A stretch of DNA of 64,000 bases from Eudorina sp. 2006-703-Eu-15 (lineage: Eukaryota > Chlorophyta > Chlorophyceae > Chlamydomonadales > Volvocaceae), in assembly GCA_003117195.1 (NCBI GenBank), contig BDSI01000100.1, positions 124,001 to 188,000 of the forward strand, read 5' to 3'. The translations under genes were made by a program, and so were the position numbers. A model generated the notes under the pieces. That model was not told the origin of the DNA. It searched no databases and saw nothing but the letters and a program-made list of their open reading frames with translations. Shown here piece after piece: positions 9,976 through 22,182 of this stretch. Each line of letters opens with the position of its first letter. Position 1 is the first letter of the stretch.

Positions 9976-12289
9976 CCGCCGGCGCGCCGTGGGGCGGGGG
10001 TGGAGGGGAGGGCCTGGGAGCGGGCGCGGCTGTGCGCTGGGGAAGGGCCACAGTGGGTAGGAAGCGGTGGTCATGCATGGCGGGGAGGGTGTGGAAAGGA
10101 AAGCAAACTACCCGACCCGGAAAGACACAGCCGCTTGAGGTTGATGGCGGGAGTTGATGGCGGTTTCTCAACGGTTAGGACGTTAGGTGACGGGAGGGCG
10201 GGGCGGATGCAGGTTACAGCGAAACACAAGCTCAAAACGAATCTGCAGGACGGAGAGGACTGCGGCTTGTGACTGCGCGGGGCGGATGTGTGTTTGTTTG
10301 TGTTGGGTTTGGCCGGGGTGTGAGCTGTTCCAGCCTCCCGGTGGATCTTCGGGTGGTGTACGGCACAAGCGGTTTCGAGATGGCAACGGGCAGAGGCGGT
10401 TGCGGGCGCGACAACCACAGGCGGCCGGGTAAGAAGGCGGGAACGGAACCGTGAATGGGATCCTCCGCACCGGAGGCGCATCCGGTTGCGGGCGTAAGGA
10501 CGACAGAGACGGATGAGTCCCAGGAACTGCCAACAACGCCAACAACACAAGCGCGGATGCCGCGGTGGTTTCGCGGCACCGGCCCAGGTGCATGTGGGCT
10601 CGGGCCTCGTGAGGACGTGGCCTCGCACGGAATCGCCAGCCGTGCTGTCCCACAGGACAACTGACAGGACAACCGCCCGCTCGCTTCGCATTGATTGCCT
10701 TGATCGCGGCGGTCCTGCAGAACGGTTCCCACGTGTGTGCACGTGTACCTGTCTGTATGTCCTCGGCGGATTTCGCTTCGAAGCGGACCTGGTCCGGTGC
10801 TGCAATCGGGGGGAAGGGGGCGAATCCTGGCGGATCCCCCTTCGCATTGTGTGGTGAGGAGGCTTCGGCGGTCACACTGATGACACGCTGGCGGGTCCAC
10901 TCCCACCCGTGTAACATGATTCTATCTGAAAATGCGGCGCACACGACGGGAGTTTTTGCAGCACTTGCAAGCACTGGTAGGCAGCGACGCAGGCGCCCTG
11001 CTTCGTCACAGAAGAGCTCCTCACGGCGGTGCAACGCACTGGAACGTTCTGGACTAAAGAGTGCTGTACGATAATCCAGCCAGCCAACTATGTACGGTGT
11101 GCCATGCCAACGAGACGCCTTGACAGGGTACTCGTGCGCTCCCCGTATGACCACCGTAAGCCTGGGCCTGTTGGACGGAGTATGTGTCCACAGTGTACAG
11201 GCTGAATAAAAATTGACAATGTACTCTATTATTGACAGTGAACTTCACCTTTACTACACATCGTTTCGACGTATTGCACGGGAACAACAGTACGGATGCT
11301 CATACGGGGGCTCGAACCCCGGACCTGCGGCTCGCATGCTTTGCATAAGACCACCGCTCTAACCGACTGAGCTATATGAGCATATGTCCAACTGTCGTTT
11401 TGCAAACATATTGTAGCTGAAGAGTTCACGTAAACTGTTGTCCAAGGTGGCCGACCGACCCAAGGTGACGCCCTCCGCTCGCTGGCCGACGACGCTGATA
11501 GGTTGAGCTGCGTCAAGACGCAGCAAACGCTCCTTGTGGCGAGCTTTGTTTGCCGTTTCTGGCAAGCTACGCAACGTGCCTTACGATCCCTGGACAGCTC
11601 CTGAGTTTCTGTCGAGACTACAGAGGAGTCTTGGTCGTGAACCACAGCACGTTGCATAAGTCGCGTTTACAATGCTACGAAAGTCCTATATTTCATGTCA
11701 CAGAGCTGTGACCCAGCTGTGACCCATAGATAGAAAGACAGAAATGCCTCGGGATTGCCGTCGTTTGGCAGCGCAAGTGCAACTCTTGGACCTGGGGAGT
11801 ACAATAAAAATAAAACAAAATATAATACAATAAATTTATCATCGGATGTGCATTTTCTTGAGACCCAGAAGTGATGTACCCTGTACGCCAGCGACAGGGA
11901 TCGACATGGAGGAGGCCGCATGCGAAGGTCCAGGTCTTCACTGCAAAATTGACGCGTAAGGATAGTATTTGTGACACCTGCGACATAAACGCCTCGTCAT
12001 TTACGCCGTGTCTGCTGACGCCGCGTATCGAACGGCGGAAGCCCGCGACATCCTACCTTGCGGAACAAATTGCAAACTCTGGTATCACGCCGCCATAACA
12101 GTATTGGCGGTCACATCAAAATTGCTGCCGGCTACCACCGATTTACAGAACTCACGCCGCTGTTGGGGTTTGCTGTTGGTCGCCGACATCCCGCGAAAAC
12201 TACGCGGACGATCCCAACGCCCCTGCGAGTCCTTCAAACGCATCCGCTGAGCTACCAAAACCACACACATCCAGATTGATCACGATCAA
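9976..12289. other. Intergenic region, AlkB to Gln/His-rich gene
   Basis: Contains the tRNA at 11297-11381. The long frames on the minus strand at 10071-11154 overlap each other in several phases and show no domain, so I treat them as chance frames in GC-rich DNA. From about 11050 to 12250 the sequence is AT-richer. A TGTAA polyadenylation-type signal is seen near 10909, but it is over 900 bases from the AlkB stop. Confidence 0.5.
11297..11381 (-). tRNA. tRNA-Ile (anticodon UAU), with a short intron
   Basis: On the minus strand the acceptor stem GCTCATA pairs with TATGAGC, followed by discriminator A at 11297. The D stem is GCTC/GAGC and the T arm is CGGGG-TTCGAGC-CCCCG. The anticodon stem GTGGT/GCCGC brackets loop CTTATG, with an extra stretch of about 11 bases (CAAAGCATGCG) before the 3' strand. 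This is the canonical intron position next to base 37. Removing it leaves about 74 bases, a normal tRNA length. Anticodon TAT with A73 suits isoleucine. Exact intron ends are uncertain by one or two bases. Confidence 0.85.
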
Positions 12290-14614
12290 ATGCTGGCGCA
12301 GCAATTCCACCAGCAGCAGCTGCATGTGCATCACCATCCTCAGCAGCACCAGCAGCACCAGCAGCACCAACAGCAGCACCAACAGCAGCACCAACAGCAG
12401 CATCAGCAGCATCAGCGGGATCAGCAGCCAGCACACCCAGGCCCACACCCGCCGACCCAGTTCGAATGCACCGTCACCCACATCGCCGGTGCGCGCTGCG
12501 TGGTCACCCGCGAGCCGTTCAGCTGCTTCGCACCCAACGGCGCACCGCTCCTGGTCTGCGCTCCCGTCCCCGATGAAGCTGACGCCGCCGACGAAGAAAC
12601 GCCAGCCGGCGCCGCCCAGGTCCCCGCGGGGCCTCCCGCAACCGCTGACAGGCGGTGCGGCAGCTCCGGAACCCGGCAGGTACAGCCCGCCGGCGATGAA
12701 GTGCGACCCGTCGCCGGCAGCAAGGAGGGCAACTCGGGCGCCAACGCACCCGCGCCCGCCACCGCCAGTGGCGGCCCCAGCGGGGCCGACCCAGATGGCG
12801 GTGGGCGGGGCAGTGTCAGGGGGGACGGCGCCGCGCGTGGCGCGCGGCGGTCCGCTCGGATCAGCGGCCTCCGCGGGGGGGCCTCGGCGGGGTTCGGCGG
12901 CGCTACAGGCGGCGGTGTCGCGGTGGAGGGCGCCGCCGCACGAGCGGGTCGCGGCACAGCAGCGACCGCGGCGGCCAAGGACAACGACAAAACCAGCAAT
13001 GACAGCGGCACTCATACCAACAGCAAAAGTGGCGGCAGGGGACCACGGGGTCGTGCCCCACGGGTCGGCCGGGGAGCCAACAGCGGCGCGGCGAGTGTGT
13101 CCGCCTCAGCCGTGGCCGCTGCGGCGGCTTCCGCGGCATCGGGCCGTCAGCAGGCGGCCGCGGACGCAGCGCCGGAATGTACGGCGGACGCTGCGCCCAG
13201 CGGAGGCGGCGGCAGATGGGGCGGGGACGCGGCAACCCGTACGGCACCGGCACTGGCGGGCGCTCCCGCGGAGGCCGCCGCGACGCCGACGGTGACGCCG
13301 ACGCTCCCAACCGCTCTCGCGCCGACCCAAGGGGGCAGTTTACCCCATCCGACTCCGCCCGTGCCCAAGCCCCCCGGACCGCCGTTGTTCTACGTCGCCT
13401 CCTTCCTGACGAACGATGCGGCCGTCTACGCGACGGCGGGGCGCGGCGGCGGCGGCGGCAGCCGCATCAGCGGGCATCCCCGGCTGCCTGCGAGCCACCC
13501 GGCGGTGCGGCGCGCGCTGTTGGCGGTGTGTGGGGTCCTGGCGGCGGAGGCGGGTACGTTCGGGGCGAACAGCCGGCGGCGGGCTGTGGATAGGTTGTGG
13601 ACCTCGATGGCGTCAGCGGCGGCGGTCCCCTCTGGACTGGTCTTGCCCACTGCGGCGGAGTGGATGGCGGCTGTGGGGCAGCCGCCGCTGCCGTCGCAGC
13701 CGCAGCCGCCGCCGCAGCCCCAGTCCTCTGAGCCGCCGCCGCCGATTGGGGCGCCGCATCAGCCGCCGCGGCAGCCGGCACCACCGCCGCAGCCGCGGGC
13801 TCTGCTGGCGCCACCACCGCAGCACCCGACGCAACCGCAACCGTTGGCACATGCTAGCTTCCAGCAACGTGAGGGACAGCCAGTGCCAGTGCCGGTGCCG
13901 GATGCTAGGATCCCTGTGACATGTGCTGCAGAGTGTGGCGGTGACGATGGCTGTGGCAGTAACAGTAACGGTGACGGTGCGGACGAGCCAACAGCGGCAG
14001 CCAGGGTCAAGCGCGCCCGCACAGACACCGCCAGCACCGACGCGAGCTGCGCCTCGGGCGCCGTCGCCACCCAGAGAGCGGCCGCTCTGGCCCCAAACCC
14101 GCTCGGTCTTGTCGGCCCCATCGGTCCTGGCAGCCTCGCCGCCGGTGCGGTGGCGACGGCCAGTTGCCACGCAGGCGGTGGCAGCCGCGGCGGCGGCGAC
14201 GGCAACGGTGACGGCAGCGGCGGCGGAGGCGGCAGTACCTTGTCCAGGCCGGCAGAGGACATGTCTGCGGACCGGATGTCTGGCAGGGGACACTCCAAAC
14301 GGCAGCCCCCCCGGGCGGGCTCTGGAGGGTGCGAGAGCCAGCCGCCGCAGCTGCCGCCGCCGCCGCCGCCGCCGCAGCAGTATGACATGAGGGATGGCGC
14401 GGCGGCGGTTGCGGCGACGGCGCCGCAGGCCTCGGAGGCTGCGGTGGTGGACCCGGTGACCGAAGCGGCGGTCATGGACGGGGCGGCCGACGGCGGCGGC
14501 GATGGCGGCGAAGGCGACCGCGGCGGAGGCGGAGACATGTGGTACGACAGCGAAGACGAGATGTACATCCCATCGGCGTCTCAGATCGATGCTTTGGTCG
14601 CCAAGTACAGCTGA
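12290..14614 (+). CDS. Gln/His-rich, intronless hypothetical protein (774 aa)
   Basis: A single open frame from ATG at 12290 to TGA at 14614, not assignable to a known family. Residues 5-45 are a CAG/CAC-coded Gln/His tract. Residues about 58-92 form a Cys-containing ordered segment (FECTVTHIAGARC, SCFAPNGAPLLVCAPVP). Residues about 367-460 are the most domain-like part (FYVASFLTNDAAVY, LLAVCGVLAAEAG, VDRLWTSMASAA, EWMAAVG). About 573-578 reads KRARTD, a possible nuclear signal, and the C-terminus is acidic (MWYDSEDEMYIP). The rest is Ala/Gly/Pro-rich. Polyglutamine, a basic cluster and an acidic tail suggest a nuclear regulatory protein, but this is inference. Upstream exons cannot be excluded. 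Confidence 0.55.
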   Translation: MLAQQFHQQQLHVHHHPQQHQQHQQHQQQHQQQHQQQHQQHQRDQQPAHPGPHPPTQFECTVTHIAGARCVVTREPFSCFAPNGAPLLVCAPVPDEADAADEETPAGAAQVPAGPPATADRRCGSSGTRQVQPAGDEVRPVAGSKEGNSGANAPAPATASGGPSGADPDGGGRGSVRGDGAARGARRSARISGLRGGASAGFGGATGGGVAVEGAAARAGRGTAATAAAKDNDKTSNDSGTHTNSKSGGRGPRGRAPRVGRGANSGAASVSASAVAAAAASAASGRQQAAADAAPECTADAAPSGGGGRWGGDAATRTAPALAGAPAEAAATPTVTPTLPTALAPTQGGSLPHPTPPVPKPPGPPLFYVASFLTNDAAVYATAGRGGGGGSRISGHPRLPASHPAVRRALLAVCGVLAAEAGTFGANSRRRAVDRLWTSMASAAAVPSGLVLPTAAEWMAAVGQPPLPSQPQPPPQPQSSEPPPPIGAPHQPPRQPAPPPQPRALLAPPPQHPTQPQPLAHASFQQREGQPVPVPVPDARIPVTCAAECGGDDGCGSNSNGDGADEPTAAARVKRARTDTASTDASCASGAVATQRAAALAPNPLGLVGPIGPGSLAAGAVATASCHAGGGSRGGGDGNGDGSGGGGGSTLSRPAEDMSADRMSGRGHSKRQPPRAGSGGCESQPPQLPPPPPPPQQYDMRDGAAAVAATAPQASEAAVVDPVTEAAVMDGAADGGGDGGEGDRGGGGDMWYDSEDEMYIPSASQIDALVAKYS

Positions 14615-15289
14615 CTGTTCGCGCTCCGCTGCAAACACGGGCGAGGCTGTGGTGAAGGCGAGCTCGCAGAAGCTGTGTACGGAAAGGTGTACGGAAGGAA
14701 GTTGCGGCGGGCGCGTGCGGGCCGCCAAGAATGGTGCAGTATATATGTTAGTCCGTCCGAATCGAGTGCTAGCCAGGGGAGAGGACAGGTGAAAGCGCAG
14801 GTCGCAGCGCTTGAGGCGCAGGCTCCGCGGCATGACTCATCGTACGACATACGAAAAACCGGTATGTGATGCCCCTGTTGTGGTGATGGCAGTCTCGCAC
14901 AGCGGCCAGCAGGCAGGTGTGTCGCATTAGTGGTCACGGCTGTGCTGACCGCCGCCCCATTCGCTCGCCCAATCTCTCGCACTGCTTCGGCGGACCCACG
15001 GGTCAGTGGCGGCGATGTCAGTGGCCGCGGCACCCCGACCCGCGTCGCGGCCACCGCCAGGTGCCCCCGGCGGCGAGGTACAGAGAAATGAACATGAACT
15101 CGCGCGCGCGGGGGGCAGACAAAACGAAACGGAAGGGCCGTCGGTCCCTCAAGAGCGCGAGCCGGTGATGCGGTGGTCCCGTCCCCCTCTGCCTCGCCTC
15201 GCCTCGTAGCAGGTATGACACCGATGTGGGTGTGTGACCCGCTCCAACTGAGTCAGCTGTGACGGTAGCACTGTTAAGGTGGGGAGGTG

Positions 15290-15388
<99 letters not shown>

Positions 15389-15898
15389 TAGAATTGCAAC
15401 CCGCCCGCCCGCCCGATCCCAGGTGGTAATATACTTACCATAGAACCTGCGAGGAAAAACTTACCAAATGCAGGCGCGCGGACAAGGCAGCCGCGCCACC
15501 ACCGCAAGGCAAATCATACCGCAAATACTAAATACGGAGACGCACGACGCACGCAAACGGATTGGCTACCGACCTGTAAAATGTACGACGAATATATGGT
15601 GACGGTCCCCACGGAAGCAGCGTCGGTCGTCCATCATGCGGGAACGCGGAAGGAAGCAAGTTGTGAGGCAAAGCGGAAGGGAGCAAGACAAAATACAGTA
15701 ACTAGACAAGGTGAAAGCAAACAGGATGAAAGCAAACAGGTTACTATGGTGGTGGCGCGGCTACGGGTGAGAATCGCGGAAGGAGGGATTTGTAGGCAGG
15801 GACGCGTACGAACGCGGCATGGGTGCAGTACGGCAGTGTACGGAAGGGACGCCAGCGTGCCAGCGGCCGGTGGGGTAATGACACATGTGCGAATAATG
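14615..15898. other. Non-coding stretch between the Gln/His-rich gene and the LINE
   Basis: Probable 3' flank. A TGTAAAA motif lies near 15576. The (GT)n array at 15292-15384 is followed by TTTTAGAATTGCAACCCGC, a motif that recurs next to other AC/GT runs. No supported gene. Confidence 0.5.
15292..15384. repeat. (GT)n microsatellite
   Basis: About 46 GT units, followed by the TTTTAGAATTGCAACCCGC motif. Confidence 0.98.
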
Positions 15899-15899
15899 C

Positions 15900-15901
<2 letters not shown>

Positions 15902-15986
<85 letters not shown>
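15902..15986. repeat. (GT)n microsatellite at the 3' end of the LINE
   Basis: About 42 GT units. On the LINE's strand this is the (AC)n tail directly after its 3' terminus at 15987. Confidence 0.98.
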
Positions 15987-15989
<3 letters not shown>

Positions 15990-16653
15990 CGTTACATATC
16001 TGCCGGGCCGACACTGGCCGGGGGCGCTAACCCGCCCCATACGGGAGACCGCCGAAGCACTTTCCCCGGATACGGGGGAAAGGGGCGTAAGGGGCCTCTG
16101 TCCCCTCGCTCTCAACCTAGGGCGCGTGCCAGATCCCCGAGGATCGGTGACCGCTGTGCCCCCTCAAGGGAGTGGGCGAAGGCCCATCCCGGGCGGTCTG
16201 CGCCTCGCAGTCCGCTGTTCAACCTCCTCAAGTCCTTGCAGCACCCAGGGCGCGTTTCGGAGGCGCGCCCCTGCTTGGTGCGGTAAAACTAGCCTGGTCC
16301 CGCGTCCTAACCTAATCGTAATAGCTAGGGTTGCACCCTTCGGCAGGCCTGCCTGCCCAGCTGAGCCAGAGCGAGGCGGCTCGCACGCGTCAGGCCTTGC
16401 TGGGTCCGGGTATGCAGTCGGGTGCTCCATGATGGGGCTATGGTTTGCACAAGGCAGCACATCACCACGCAAGCTTCCCTGTCGTACACCCCTTCCCGTC
16501 GCAAGCGGCCCTCGCCTACACGTCCCGCTCGCTGCCAACTCCCACTGGTCGGGCCCGACCCTCCTCGGGCACCCTCGGATCCCCATCGTGCCCGGAAGTG
16601 GGCTTCCCTAGTCCCAATCCCTACCCCTAGCGTCTCGCGCTGCTATCTATCCA

Positions 16654-19600
16654 TCACGAGTCTACGTCTACTGGCTGCACGCAGCGGATCCGGCCGTCCA
16701 CCACCGATAGGATTGGGTGGTCCGGTCCCACCCCCTCCCATCCCCGTCGCGGTCGGCCCAGTTCTGCGAAACTGGCCACCCGCTGCCAGAACTCCATGAC
16801 TGCGCGCGCCTTAGCTACATCAACCGGCGACGGGGCAGCCGGCGCCCCCGGCACGGGCTGTGCGCCGCCGTGGAGGGTCGCTGCACGTAACCCCACCCTC
16901 GCCCGCTCCATGGCCGTCAGCGCCGCTAGGGCAACGATGTCCCAAACCCCTTGCTGTACCCCCTGTGGCGGCTCAGCCAGCCACACGTTGGCTCGGGTGA
17001 TGGGGCCCGGAACGTGTACCCCGATCTGCTGTATCACTGCCTGAGCGACCGGGCATGCCCAGAAATGGTGTGCCCGTGGTGAACACGGGTGGGGCCCCGC
17101 ACCGCCGTACTCGCCACACCCGCACGCCTCGGGTGGGCGTTGTGGAGGTGGCTGTTGCCAGGCAGCGGGACCCCGTCAACCGCCAGGCGCCACAGTGTTT
17201 CTTTGTGCTCTCGTTCCCACTTGATGGCCCAAAGCCGCTGTAGAGTGGCAGGCATGCTGAATGCCGGGGGCCCAGCCACTCCGTCTGTCTCAAGCTGTCC
17301 CCTGGCCTCCTGCTCGTATTCCGCATGCTGTCGTGCCCGTGCGGCCGCCACCTCCTGCATCTGCAGCTGTGTCGCCAGCCGGACCGTCAGGCCACTAAGC
17401 TTGACCGTCAGCGAGTTGGCTAGCCTCCACCCCATCCGGTCCACAAGCCGCCGACGGGTCTCTTCCTCAGACTCCAGGTCCCCCGCCCGCTCGGGATGGT
17501 CCAGCACCGCTGCTGCAGCTCCCCGCCACTCGTCGCTGATGTCGGCGAGTAGACAGTGGATGGCCGTCAGGGTCGGCCTCCGCCTTAAGGTCATGGACCC
17601 CTGTGGACCCAGGTGGTCGCGGACCCACGCGTCCCATCCAGCACCGGCTGCGGGTGCCTCGCCGGCTGCACGCGCGACCCGCACTGCGTCCCCAACTGTG
17701 CGAAGCTTCCCGCATGCTGCCAGGCGTGTGTGCCGCCTCTCCAGGCCGGGCCACGCTGGCGGGTCCGCGGTGTCCCGCGTCTCCACCGGCGTGAAGTCCG
17801 GGTCCGTGTCGCCTGTGCGGTCCTCCATGCCATCGTCCGCTGCCCCCGGAGTGGTGTTAGGTAGGAGTGGGTTCCCCCACAAGGGGATGTTGAAGCACCA
17901 GTCGCCGGCCGCCGGGAGTGGGGATGAGTCCACATCTTGCACCGGCGGGAGGCGGCTGAGGGCCCCCATGATTCTGCGGATGTCCTGCGGCAGCGATGCC
18001 AATCCAGGCAGCGTGTCCGCGCTGTCTGGTGGGCCTGCCGTCAGTACTGAGCTGGGGCTAAGATTCGGGTGGTGGTGCCGAAGGTAGGTGGCCGTCACCT
18101 GCGCCCACGGGTGGCCGCGCACCCCTGGCGGTTGGCCCACCGACCGGGCCAGGCGTGTCGCCCACACAGCCTCCCGCGCGTAGCAGTGGGCTTTGAGTGG
18201 CAAGAGTCCGAAACCGCCCGTGGCCGGGTGGCCATAGAGCAGCTGTCGGGGGACGCCCGTTAGGCGTTGGCAAGGCGTCACCGGGCTGACCCGCCGGTCC
18301 CCGACGGCCGCGGCCCAGCTCTCCAGTTGTTCCTCCTCGCCTTGTGTGGGGAGGCCGCCATGTTCCCAGTGGTACGTATCCAGTTGGAGTGCGTAGGCAG
18401 AAGCCCCCGCACAGCGACCGAATACAGTCAGCGGCGGTCTGGTGAGGCGGTCCATGCGTTGTCGGGCTGTCAAGAGGGACTGCTGCCGGGTGGGGGCAAG
18501 GAGGGCTGGAGAGTTCGAGAATCGGATACCGAGAGCGGTGGCTGCCGAGACCTGTCGGAGCCCTGCAATCGTGGCGGCGTTCGGTCCCGGTGCCGGTGGT
18601 TGCGGCTGCTCGGATCCAATCTTCAGGAGTTCCACCTTGTCTCGGTTCAACCGTTGCCCAGCTGCTTGCGCGAAGGTTTGCATGGCCTCAAGAAACGCCG
18701 GGACAGTCGCCTCCCCTTCCAGAAGGACCTGGCCGTCGTCTGCGAACTGAACCGCTGTCATGCGGTCCTCGTCTGCGGGACTCATTCGGATCCCGATGTT
18801 GTTCCGCTGCAGCCATGACAGAAGGGCTTGCGCTACAAAGAGATACAGCAGGGGGGCCAAGGGGCATCCCTGCCGTACGCCCGCCGCCATGTGGACCGGG
18901 TGGGAGAGCCGGCCTCCCACCAGTGTCTGCGCCCGTGTGTCCGACAGGAGAGTCGAGACCCACTTGCGCAGGTTTTCAGATGCGCCCAGTTCCCGCATCG
19001 CAGCCTCCAAAAAGTCGCGGTGGACGGTGTCGTACGCTTTGGCGAAGTCCAGGAAGGCGACGATGGCTGCGCGCCCTTGCCGGCGGAGGAGATGGGGGAG
19101 GTGGCGGAGGGTGAAGATATTGTAGCCAATCAGGCGGCCCGGCAGGAAGGCCGTCTGCTCGGCGGAGATGGCGGTGTTGAGGGCGGGCCCCAGGCGCGCT
19201 GCCAGTATTTTGGCGAGGGTGCGGTAGTCGGTGTTGAGAAGGGTGATAGGGCGGTAGTTTCCCGGCTGCGTGGGGTCGCCTTTTTTGAACAGTACCTTGA
19301 TAATGCCGTCTGTGAACCTTGCCGGCATGCAGCCAGTCCTACCGATGGCTGTGTATACAGCGGCCATCAGGGGAGCGCACTGCCTGCTGAAGGCCTTGTA
19401 TAGCTCAACGGGCAGTCCATCCCATCCTGGTGCCTTGCCCCGTGGCGTGGCCTTGAGGGCCGCCAGTACCTCCTCGGTGGCGACCTCAGGATGGCCGACG
19501 GTGTCCCCCGGGTCCTCCGGTAGGCGTAGGGGGTGGGCCTGTAGGGCCTCCAGGACCTGCGCCTGTGCTTGCTGCTTCACTGCCGTCGGCAGCTCGGCCT

Positions 19601-21058
19601 CTGATGGCAGGGCGCTGACGTCCCGCCAATAGTCTGCAATGATTTGGGCCACTCGTGCGGGGTCGCTGGCGAGTTGGCCCGTGTTGGGGTCTCGCAGAAC
19701 GGAGGGACCTGGGCCACCTGCATCTCCTCCGCTGCCGGTGTCATGGACAAGCTTAGTGAGCGCCGGGGAGGGCCGCTCGCCGTCGCTGATCCATTTCCGC
19801 CTGGCTGCGAGCACCTCGGCCCCCCCTGCGGCGTGCATGCCTTTCTGTACGGCTACCTGGGCTTCCACGGCCGCCGCCAGGCGGGCTGCATCTGCAGGGT
19901 GTTCATCCAGAGCTTTGGTGGCCTCCTTTGCCGCCTCCGTCAGCTGTTGCACGCTGGCTGTGGGTCGGCTGCGCCGGGTCTGAGCCTCACGATTCAGCTG
20001 CGCCACCTGGGCTGTGAGTCGCCGCTTGAACCCGGGCCACCAATCCAGGATTTCTTGGTCTTGTTGTTGTTCCCCGATAGGTGCAGCGTCCACCTGCTCG
20101 TCCAGCCAGTCTCCCAGGGACCGTTTAAGGTCTGGGTGCGAGAGGAAGTGGAGGCGAAGGCGGCGGGGCACCTTCTGGATTGGGGGCTGCGGTCGCGCCG
20201 ATAGGTGTAAGAGGGCAAGGCGGTGGTCTGACGGGGACGCGGTGGGGATGGTGGCTCGGTGAATGAAGGGGCTTGCGACCTCCGGGATGTAGATGCGGTC
20301 CAGTCGGGAGCCGCCAGGGTGAGGTGCGCGGTACAGGTGTGTGTACTCGCGTCGTTGCGGATGCGTCACGCGGAAGCTGTCGACCATCGCCGCACCGGTT
20401 CCAGCTGCCTGGAGATACTGGGACGGGGTCGCGTCACCAGCGCGGCCCCCCGGTCCGGCGGAGCAGTCCAGGGCTGGGTTTTCCACAAAGTTGAAGTCGC
20501 CCCCCCACAGCACAACCGTGCCATCGCCAGCCGCAGCTGTTGCTGTGGGGGCGAGGCAGGCCTGGCATAGTTGCTGGCGCAGGGAGGCGGCTCCTTCTCT
20601 GCTGGCCTGGGGGAAGTACATACAGCATATCTGCAGACGGTGACCGCCCCACTGAAAGCTGCACGCTGTGAACCACCCGGATGGAACACCCGGCGGTGGA
20701 GGGCTAGCTGCGAGGGTGGCTCGGGGAGCAGGTTCGCCCGGACGAGGATGGCTACTCCTGCCGTACGTGGCCCCGCACTTGACCACGAGGAGGCAGCGAT
20801 GAGCCAGCCCGGTAGGTGTCGACGCTCTGCAGCGCAGCTGAGCGCGTGCTGCAGGAGGGCCTGATCTTCCTCTGAGACGTGATGTGTTTCTTGCAGACAG
20901 ACCACGTCGAGTTGTAATTCAGCCCATAGTTGGACCGCTGCTTCGAGGCGTGCTGCTGCACGTCCCTCGGCAACTCGGAGGCCTCCCACATTGTGGGACG
21001 CCACCCGCAATGGTCGGGCATGGGGGGCCCGGCCTCCCCTGGCAGTTGCGCTCCTCAT
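16654..21058 (-). pseudogene. LINE ORF2: AP-endonuclease plus reverse transcriptase, with two frame breaks
   Basis: Starts at the ATG overlapping the ORF1 stop. The endonuclease motifs are SHNVGGL, CLQETH, GGDFNFVEN, SRLDRIYI and SDHRLALLHL. The RT has GYNIF, motif A AFLDFAKAYDTVHRDFL, motif B VRQGCPLAPLLYLF and motif C VQFADDGQVLL. The frame used at the start (21058) and the frame carrying the rest of the endonuclease and the RT (an uninterrupted 1250 codons ending at 17034) differ, so an indel lies near 20690-20735. A second shift near 17110-17140 moves the C-terminus to a third frame. That frame reads CGCGEYGG, then HPCSPRAHHFWACP, a Cys/His finger usual at LINE ORF2 ends, and finishes at 16654. 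I describe the breaks only. Confidence 0.88.
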
Positions 21059-22182
21059 GGTCCGGGGGTTCGCGGCGTGGTCGCCGCTCTCGCCTGGGAG
21101 GGTACTGTGTCAGGGGCGTCCTCGCGGGTTGCCTGGGACAGCCGTAGCTGCATGCTGGGGACGGTCTGCTGGCTGGGTCCCGGGGCGTCTGCGTGCTGGC
21201 TGGCGTCGGCAGCTGCTCTCTTGTCAGCCTTGGCGAGCACGGACTTCCTCTGGGCGCGCCGCGCGCCCTCCTGAAGGGATATGAGCCGTTCACGGTACAC
21301 GCCCATAGGTTCGTCTGTGCCGTCGGCGACCACCTTGCGCATCCACTGCTTTCTCCCGGGGGTGTTGTACGTGGCCAGGAGCTCCGCATCCGAGAGGTCC
21401 GTGATCGGGACCGATTTGCCACGTTTGCGGTTGGCCTTGGGGCTGGTCAGGGTGGGGGACCTGCCCCTTTTGGGTGTTGCGGCGCCGGGGCCGGGCCCAA
21501 CCGGGGTATTATCGGGCTGTGTGGCTGGGCCGTCTGCCGATTGCGCCCTGTTAGGCTCACAAGGCGTTGCAGCGGCAGGGGTAGCCGCCTGTTGGCCGCG
21601 TCGCTGGCGGGCCCGCGTGGTGCGGGGCGTCGTAGCGGCTGTTTGCCCGCTCCCCGTGGCACCTTCGGCCGTCTCAGTTGTCGTTGCGGGCTTGCTGGGG
21701 GCGGCGGTGGCCCGATTCGCAGCCCTGGTCGGGGTGGCGCATTCGGCAGCCCTGGTCTCCGTGGCGCGCTGTGCCTCGGCATGCTGCGCCTCGGCGGCGG
21801 CGGGCGCAGCGGTGCGTTGTGTCTCGGCGGCGGCGGCGGCGGCTGCAGCCTCACGCTGTGCCTCGGCACGCTGTGCCTCGGCGGCGGCGGCTGCGGCGGC
21901 GGCGATTCGTGCGGCCTTGGCCTCCGCGTCTTGCTGGGCTAAGTGCGCCGCTGTCCGAGCTCTGACCTCAGCGTTGTGCGCTTTGGTCTCTTGATCCGCC
22001 TGCTGCCGGAGTGTTTCCGCGAGCTGCTGCGCGGCCGCGCGGTTACCGGAGGATGCGGGAGTCCGTGTCTGACCGTCCGTTGCTGCTCTGGCTGTAGGCG
22101 CCGGGGTCCCCCTTGCGCTTCGGCTCGCCCTGTCCGCCGTCGCCGTGGTTGCGGCTGCCGCCGCTGCCTGGCCTGGGGCGTG

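Noticed and set aside
10071..11154. Overlapping 224-323-codon minus-strand frames
   Set aside because: Three frames overlap with no recognisable motif; chance openness in GC-rich sequence is likelier.
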